In this document: one piece after another, positions 47,301 through 55,145 of the stretch
How positions within the stretch are numbered: position 1 is the first letter of the stretch
Layout of the letters: each line of letters opens with the position of its first letter
Made by a program: the position numbers and the translations under genes
The notes under the pieces: generated by a model
What the model was told of the DNA's origin: nothing
The model's database searches: none
What the model saw: the letters and a program-made list of their open reading frames with translations, nothing else
From: Diphasiastrum complanatum
Lineage: Eukaryota; Streptophyta; Lycopodiopsida; Lycopodiales; Lycopodiaceae
NCBI GenBank assembly: GCA_029204225.1
Contig: CM055098.1
Span: 12,049,552 to 12,113,551, forward strand
DNA: 64,000 bases
Direction of reading: 5' to 3'

Positions 47301-50300
47301 GAGCTTCGCGCAGATCGAAATGATCAGTTTTCGATTTTTGGTAAGTGTAGGCTTGTTTTTTGCAAGTGTTGACATTGAGTTGTAGGCAACCAAATCAAGC
47401 GTAGTTTGGCTCTAGACCACCTTCCTTCATGCCCACGGTGATTCCTACGGGGTCAGTTTCAACCATTACGGTACGCCTTGCAAGATTTGAACACCACAAT
47501 CCAAATGCTTGTTTTTTTTTGCCATTTTCAAAAAATGACTTCTGGGCAACCAATTCAGGTGATGTCTGAGCCTAGAATGCATTTCCACATGCCCGCAGAC
47601 TCCTGTGACCTCCATTCTGCCCGTCTACGTCCGTAGCACAAATTTCATTTTTCATGCCCTGATTCCATGTTTTTTAGGGTTTAGGGTTAGAGCATCATGC
47701 AAGCATCCGCCAATAGTGTGGTTTAGGCTTGCACTGGACTCCTAGACGCCTGCAAGGACTCCCACGCTAGCGTCAATCGCCCGTTTTCGCTCACCCTGAC
47801 ACTTGCTTGGTGGATTCGGCAGCTGCTGCTCCTCGGGCACCACCCACGCAGGAGGAGATGGATGATGAGATCTATAGAGAGTTATATAGACAGGCGCAGG
47901 CTGACGCACGGGCTCTACGGCGTTCGAGGAGGGCATACATGCAGAGGGATAGGGCTGAGGAGGGGGATGATGAGGGCTTGGAGGGTGGAGAGGAGCTCGG
48001 GGCTGACTATCAGGAGGAGGAGGAGTGGGTTGAGGGGGATACGGAGGAGGATGAGGAGATGGGGACGGAGGCACAGGGGGATGACTTGGCTGACTTGCTG
48101 GTGGACCCTGATGCGGAGACAGAGGAGGAGCCAACCATTCCTGCACGTAGGCCTAGGGGGAGACCTAGAGATTCTGGGAGCATCACAGGCAGCCGTCGAC
48201 CAGGCATCATCACAGTGGGTAGGGCCATCCCAGGGCGTTGGATCATAGCCACCTGACACAGAGACACGCAGGGGTAGACACAGGGGTGGGGGCAGGCAGA
48301 GGGGGGCCAGAGGAGGGGAGAGAGGCAGAGGCAGAGGTAGAGGCAGTGTTGGAATATCAATCCACACTCTAGAGAGAACTATCAAACAAGGCGGATAGCT
48401 CAGTGGTAGAGCATCCCATCCGGTATTGTCAAGAATTAGATATGCAACATCAAGCATTCACCATAAGCAATCACCACAAGAAGGCGGAAGAAGAACACAC
48501 ACGATCACACTATCACCTTAACTCATACAAAATGTAAAATGTACAAAATAAACCCTGAACCCCTAATAGAGAGAGATAACCTACGAGTAGACTAATAGAC
48601 TAGCCTACGGCTAATGACAGCTGGTCACAGCTGTCAACATTAATGTACCTCGTAAACAGTAACAATGAAGTTTATCATTGATTTCTAACACTCTCCCTCA
48701 ATGATAAAATTACATTCTTCTATTCCTAATAGAGTACGAAACCTCTCAAATTTACATCTACCTAATGACTTAGTAAAAATATCTGCCATTTGATCTTCAG
48801 ATTTACAAAAAACAAGATCAATGGCTCCATCAAAAATTTTCTCTCGAACAAAATGGTAGTGTATTTCGATGTGCTTGGTTCGAGCATGTAAAACTGGATT
48901 CTTGGCAAGGTGAATGCAACTTTGATTATCGCAAGATATAGTAGTCGCATCCACCTGTGGTTGACCTAAATCCACAAGCAATCTTCGTAACCATACCACT
49001 TCTTGTGTAGCATTGCTGAGTGCTTGATATTCAGCTTCCGTCGATGACAAGGCTACTGTAGGTTGCTTTTTGCTGCTCCATGAAATTGCAGTTGTACCAT
49101 AACTGAATGTATGACCACTGGTAGATCTTCTGTCATCAATATTACCTGCCCAATCGGCATCTGTATAACCTACCAACATTGGCGCTTCAGGCTGATCATA
49201 CTTCAAACCAAAATTCAATGTCCCTCGAATGTACCTGAGAATACGTTTAGCAGACTTCCAATGTGCTTGACTAGGATCTTGCATCAATTGACTAACAACA
49301 CCAACGGCATAAGAAATATCAGGTCGTGTGTGTGTCAAATAAATTAAACTACCCACCAACTGTCTATACAAATAAGCATCCACTTTCTCATATTCATCAT
49401 ATGCAGTAAGCTTCATGTTGACATCCATAGGTGTACTCAAAGGCTTACAATCCTGCATATTGAACTTATAAAGCAAATCTCGTGCATATTTGCTTTGTGG
49501 AAGAAAGACCATGTCTTCCTTTTGCCATACTTCAATGCCAAGACAATAGTGCATCAATCCTAGATCACTCATGTCAAAAGCATTGGAAAGATCTGATTTT
49601 ATTTCATTAATTAAGCTCTCATTACTTCATGTAATAATCAAATCATCCACGTACAACACAATGAACACTATATCTGAATCTTGCTTTAGAGTGTAAAGAT
49701 TAGGATCAGCATCACTCTTTACCATTCCCCTTTGCTTGAAGTGTTCATCAATGCAAGAGTACCACGCCCGTGGTGCTTGCTTCAATCCATAAATGGCTTT
49801 GTTGAGCTTACAAACGAGATGATCTCTCCCTAGCTCAACAAATCCTTGAGGTTGTACTAAGTACACCTCTTCATCCAGCACTCCTTTAAGAAAAGCAGAT
49901 TTAACGTCCATTTGCTGGATCTTCCAACCATAGAAAGCAGAATTAGCAATGATAGAACGTATAGTTACCATCTTAGCTACGGGTGCCAAGGTTTCCTCAA
50001 AATCAATACCTTCCTACTACTCAAATCCTCTCGCAACCAACCGTGCTTTGTACTTGTTGAGTTGCCCATCAGCTCCATATTTGATCTTGTATATCCATTT
50101 GCAAGTGATAGGCGTCTTACCATCAGGTAGCTCAACCAAGTTCCACGTCCTATTTTTCGATATAGCTTCCATTTCTGTTTCCATAGCTTCACGCCACTCC
50201 TTGTGCTCCTTTGTTATCAAAAGTTTTTGGTTCTTGAGCCTTGAGCACAGAACCCATTAGGGCTAGATTCATCTCTAATCTTGCAGGAGGTTTTCGATTT

Positions 50301-53300
50301 CTGCTTGATCTTCTAAGCTCTCCCTGCTCACTTGATTTGGGAGTGTCTCCCTTATTAGCATCACTTGTTACTGACAAGTACCACTTAGGCACTCTCCTAG
50401 GAATCTCATTATTAACCCTGTCTTTTTCCATTGGCTCTTCCATATTGACACCAACTTCTTCCTTCACTTGCAGTTTAGCTTTATCATCAAAGGGATCAAT
50501 TGTCAATTTTATTTGGTCATTTTGACCCATCTCATCAAAAGTAGCATCTCTGGCACCACTATCAATGTACCAGGTATCCTTGGCTTCATCACTTGTCATT
50601 AATGCTGTAATGAACAATTTTGAACTCTCACCTGTATCATCTTCATATTGATCATCATCATATTGATGTTGATCAGTATAATTGTCTTCATAATAATAGT
50701 CATCAAATTGATGTTGATCAGCATAATTTCCCGCTTGCCATTTGTCTTTTCTTTGTTCCATCTCCTTCTGTTTCTTGAAGCATTCACACTCCCAGTGGCC
50801 AGGTTTGTTGCAGTACCTACAATTTCCAGGTTTATTTTGTCTTGAATAGCTGTGTCCTTGACCTCGGCCTTGATTCCAATTCCCTCGATTCGGACTATCA
50901 TTGACTTGCTCATGAAATTGTTGAAATAATCCACGGCTTGAGTTTCCTCCTCTCAATTAATGCCTTCCACGGCCAAATCTTCCACCTCGTCCTCTAACTG
51001 CAAGAGCTTGATCATAGCTCCTGTTACGATGATTCAAGTTCTCTTGACGTTGCTCTTCTTGCAAAAGCAATCCACCTAGTTCTTCATAGGTTGGAAGATT
51101 TTCTCTTGTGGCTATACTCGTCACAAACATCTGATGTGACTCACTCAGACTATTCAATGTCAATTACACGATCTCACGATCTTGTACTCGCTCTCCAACT
51201 GCTGCTAATTGGTCACGGATTTCTTTGATCTTCAGTATGTGATCGGCAATAGTTGCACCATCATCCATCCGCAATGTATGCAACATCGTCTTTAGAAATA
51301 GTATTCGAGATGTATTTGTCGTTTCAAACAATGCCTTCAATGTATCCCACGCTTCTTTTGGTGAATCTGAAATATAGGGAATAATTACATCTCTAACTGA
51401 TAAGTTGATGACATTCTGGGCTTTCCGTTTTCTCCTATCAAATGCCCGCTGATCTTCTCCAATCACTGGCCTTGTCTCTTCACCTATCACGATCTCCCAT
51501 AGCTCCTTTTCCATCAAAATGTTCTTCAGTTTGAATTTCCAAAAGCATAGTTGCCGGCACCTTCCAATTTGCTTGACTCATTAAGGACACTCTCGCTTAG
51601 AGTTGCCATTACTGGATAGATTTGTCTGGATCACGAAATTTATCACACCACAGAACTGTAAATTTTTGGTTGTACACTAGATATCAGTACGACGCGCGGG
51701 TGCACGACTGCTCGGGATTCTCTTTAGCTCTCGCGCGTGGATCCGATATTGGTACGGGTATGCGATATCGGTATGACGCGCGGGTGTATGACTGCTCAGT
51801 ATTTTCTTTACCTTTGGCGCGTGGATCCGATATTGGTACGGATATGCTATATCTGTACGACGCGCGGATGTACGACTGTTCAGAATATTCTGGCGCATCG
51901 ATCCGATATTGATACGGAAAAGATGAAAAGTAGAGGGAATATAAGAACTTTCAAAGGGAATATTCTAGATTCCCCATTTCGAAATGTGTGATCGTTCAAA
52001 AGACAGAGATCAGTAATGTGAAAAGTATGAAGCCTCCTAACTCTGAATGGCAGTACTAGACGCTGTCTAGTGTGATTTGCAATACCCCAAATAGACAAAT
52101 GAGAGATTTCTTGGCAAACCTTTCACACAAATGGCACTTTTCACAACAGCTAGAAAGTATTGTAAAAATCTCCCCCCACTCAACAGATTTTCGATTTCTC
52201 TGATACTGCCCTGGCCTTTATGATGCCTCCGGGACTATGCTTTTCACAACAACTAGGAAGTATTGTAAAAAAAAAATCTCCCCACTCAACAGTTTTTCAA
52301 TCTGTCTGATACTGCCCTGGCCTTTCTGGTGCCTCCGGGACTGTGTCTTCGTTCCCCACTGATGATTCTGAGCTCCAAACCTGCAAAATACACCAAAGAA
52401 GAAATTCTTCCAGCCGTTTTTGTCTCTCCAAGCTTTCACCTCCCGTGAAGGACTTTCTCACTTCATTGCGGAGCCTGTGACAAGCTGTATCCACTGATCA
52501 AGCACGTAGGACTATCGTTGCTCTGATACCATGTCAAGAATTAGATATGCAACATCAAGCATTCACCATAAGCAATCACCACCACAAGGCGGCGGAAGAA
52601 GAACACACACAATCACACTATCACCTTAACTCATACAGAATGTTAAATCTACAAAAAAAACCCTGAACCCCTGATAGAGAGAGAAAACCTACGAGTAGAC
52701 TAATAGACTAGCCTACGGCTAATGACAGTTGGTCACAACTGTCAACATTAATGTACCTCGTAAACAGTAACAATGAAGTTTATCATTGATTTCAGGGGGG
52801 TCCTGGGTTCGAATCCTAGTCTGTCCATCCATATTATGATTTATGGATTTCTAACATGGTATCAGAGCCAAGTTAGACCTACAGTTGATGGTGTCAAAGC
52901 CATGGTTAGGTGGCCCAAGTTGCGGGGCAGGTGACAGCTAGGACCCCAACCAAGTGTGGCTTGAGGGGGGGGTTGGAATATCAATCCACACTCTAGAGAG
53001 AACTATCAAACAGGGCGGATAGCTCAGTGGTAGAGCATCCCATCCGGTACGAGGGAGGTCCTGGGTTCGAATCCTAGTCTGTCCATCCATATTATGATTT
53101 ATGGATTTCTAACAGGCAGGGGGAGAATCCAAAGCCAGAGCACGCAGCAGAGAGCCCGAGCACGCAGCAGAGCCAAGGCCACACCACGGCATATGGCTCC
53201 CTCCAGTTCTGATTCATCTACAGACCCTTGGGATCTGCAGTCAGGCACAGATTCAGATGATGGTTCCTATCATGACTCTGACGAGCCTTAGTTGTGTAGT

Positions 53301-53409
53301 TTTCATTATGTTCATGGAACATCATTGTAACCCATTTTGGTGCCATGTGGCCCGATATTATATATTACGATGATCCTATTCACAACAGTGTAACAATTCA
53401 GTACTGTTC

Positions 53410-53486
<77 letters not shown>

Positions 53487-54871
53487 AAGCTTTATTAACA
53501 TCTTTTGGGCACCCGTGGGTGAAGGCGAAGAGGTGGTAGATGATCTCAGGGTAGAAGCCATGATTTGGTCTCACGTACTTCTTGCTCGAGAGTAGGTACT
53601 TTCTGTACATGTTCCACCATCTCATGGAGCCGCTGTTCAAGAACGGGAATCCGGGCAGTGCACTCAACAGTGTCATGTATCTGGCGCTCAAGTAGGGGAA
53701 GCTTACTCATGGATGCCTTAGTATCCTCAACAACACGGGAGATATTAGGGATGATGTCCCTCTGCAAAGCACTAAGCGCAGCACGAAGAGAAGCAATTTC
53801 AGCCTGTTGAGCGTCAATCGTGACAGTCTTAGTAAGCCAATCCGCACGAAGTTCATTGAGTTGTGAAAGAAAAGCGGCAAATTGCTTAGAAATGTACTCA
53901 TTCAATGAGGAGATGTTCTCAAGAGTGGTGTGCCGCGTGTAGGTGTGGCATGTGTCTCCCATAGCAGCTGAGGATGAAGCAGCAACCTGTGGCGGTGGAG
54001 CGCTGACAGAATCGATAGGCATGGTGAATGCAATTTCCAAAGTACGAAGACGTTTGCGAGAGCCTATAGACATAAACTTCCTAGCACGCTTTGTGCGCAA
54101 GACAAAGCCTGGAGGAAGGCGAAGCGAAGTCGTAGGATGATTTGCAGGAGATAGAAAATAGAAATACCCAACCATATCTTAAGTAGTCATCAATAAAGGT
54201 TACAAACATTGTGGCTACACCATTGCTCCTTGTGCTTGAAAAAATGCACATATGAGAAAATCAATTCAAGAAGATCTGTTGTCTCATAACTTGAGAAAGG
54301 TAACTTGTGTGTCTTAGCCAAAGCTCAAGCTTCACATACTCTTTCCTCCTTTGCCAAATATTTTGGAATGTCGAGAGCAATCTCCTCCTTGCACATGGCT
54401 TCCATAGACTTGGTGTTGATGTAGCCAAGCCTCTTGTGCCACGAATCAAAAGTGGTCATTTTGTCCTCCTCGGCTACCATCACAAATTGGTTAGGATAGC
54501 AAAACCCTCATCAAGCAGTTTTACAAAAATGAGCGTAACTTTGTCATACGAAGTCCGATTGACCCGAAAATTGATTCAGATCGAAGGTAAGACAGAGCAC
54601 TACGCAGTCGTCAGACTGTACTTGCAGTACGGCACGGATTTTACAGACTGCGAAAATTTTGAGATCAAGAAAAATCAAATTTTCAAAACTCAAACTGTTG
54701 AGGATCTATTGCAAAAGGATAGCAACAACGAAATCTTGAAACAAGCTTGAAGTAGCTAAAAGTGATGCAAGAAAGTGTCATGCACAAAAAAGGTAGATCT
54801 AGCCACAAAGAAAGCTAGAAAGAAGTGAGACTTGCATGGAGATGGAAGCAGTGAGGAGATGATGGCTGCGT

Positions 54872-54928
<57 letters not shown>

Positions 54929-55072
54929 GGTTGAAAAACGATTCCATATGGTTGAAAAATGCTTCAGTACGGTTCAGGACGATGCAGTATGGTGATTGGT
55001 TCGAACACTTAGCATGGTTTTTGTTTAGCATGATTCAGCATTTTTGTTTAGTTTGTTGGATCTGAGAGAGAT

Positions 55073-55107
<35 letters not shown>

Positions 55108-55110
55108 GAG

Positions 55111-55145
<35 letters not shown>

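Larger units (their letters stand above)
48427..52793 (-). mobile_element. copia element lacking integrase, inserted in the TRIM LTR
   Basis: Minus-strand order: 5' LTR (52793-52532), PBS (52531-52516), leader with 84-bp repeats, gag, protease start, RT, RNase H, polypurine tract, 3' LTR (48690-48427). Most of protease and all of integrase are deleted. The last few bases of the 5' LTR and the expected right-hand target duplication are missing at 52793, so a small deletion occurred at that border. LTRs differ at roughly a dozen positions. Confidence 0.93.
48342..53119 (+). mobile_element. TRIM retrotransposon with tRNA-like LTRs (split by copia)
   Basis: The TRIM proper is 48347-53114, flanked by GGCAG (48342-48346 and 53115-53119). 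Without the inserted copia it is about 400 bp: 5' LTR (48347-48426 plus 52794-52856), PBS TGGTATCAGAGCC, 114-bp internal domain, polypurine TTGAGGGGGG and 3' LTR (52971-53114). It encodes no protein and must use enzymes from other elements. The two LTRs differ at only about four comparable positions, so the insertion is recent. Removing it restores the Arg/Gly reading of the hAT ORF across GGCAG. Confidence 0.93.

Noticed and set aside
47742-48457. Pro-rich frames on the minus strand
   Set aside because: They are shadows of the Gly/Arg/Glu-rich plus-strand hAT tail and overlap each other.
53013-53085. A normal nuclear or plastid tRNA gene
   Set aside because: The anticodon arm has 19 nt with a 4-pair stem and 11-nt loop, and the sequence lies inside both LTRs of a TRIM. 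I call it tRNA-like instead.
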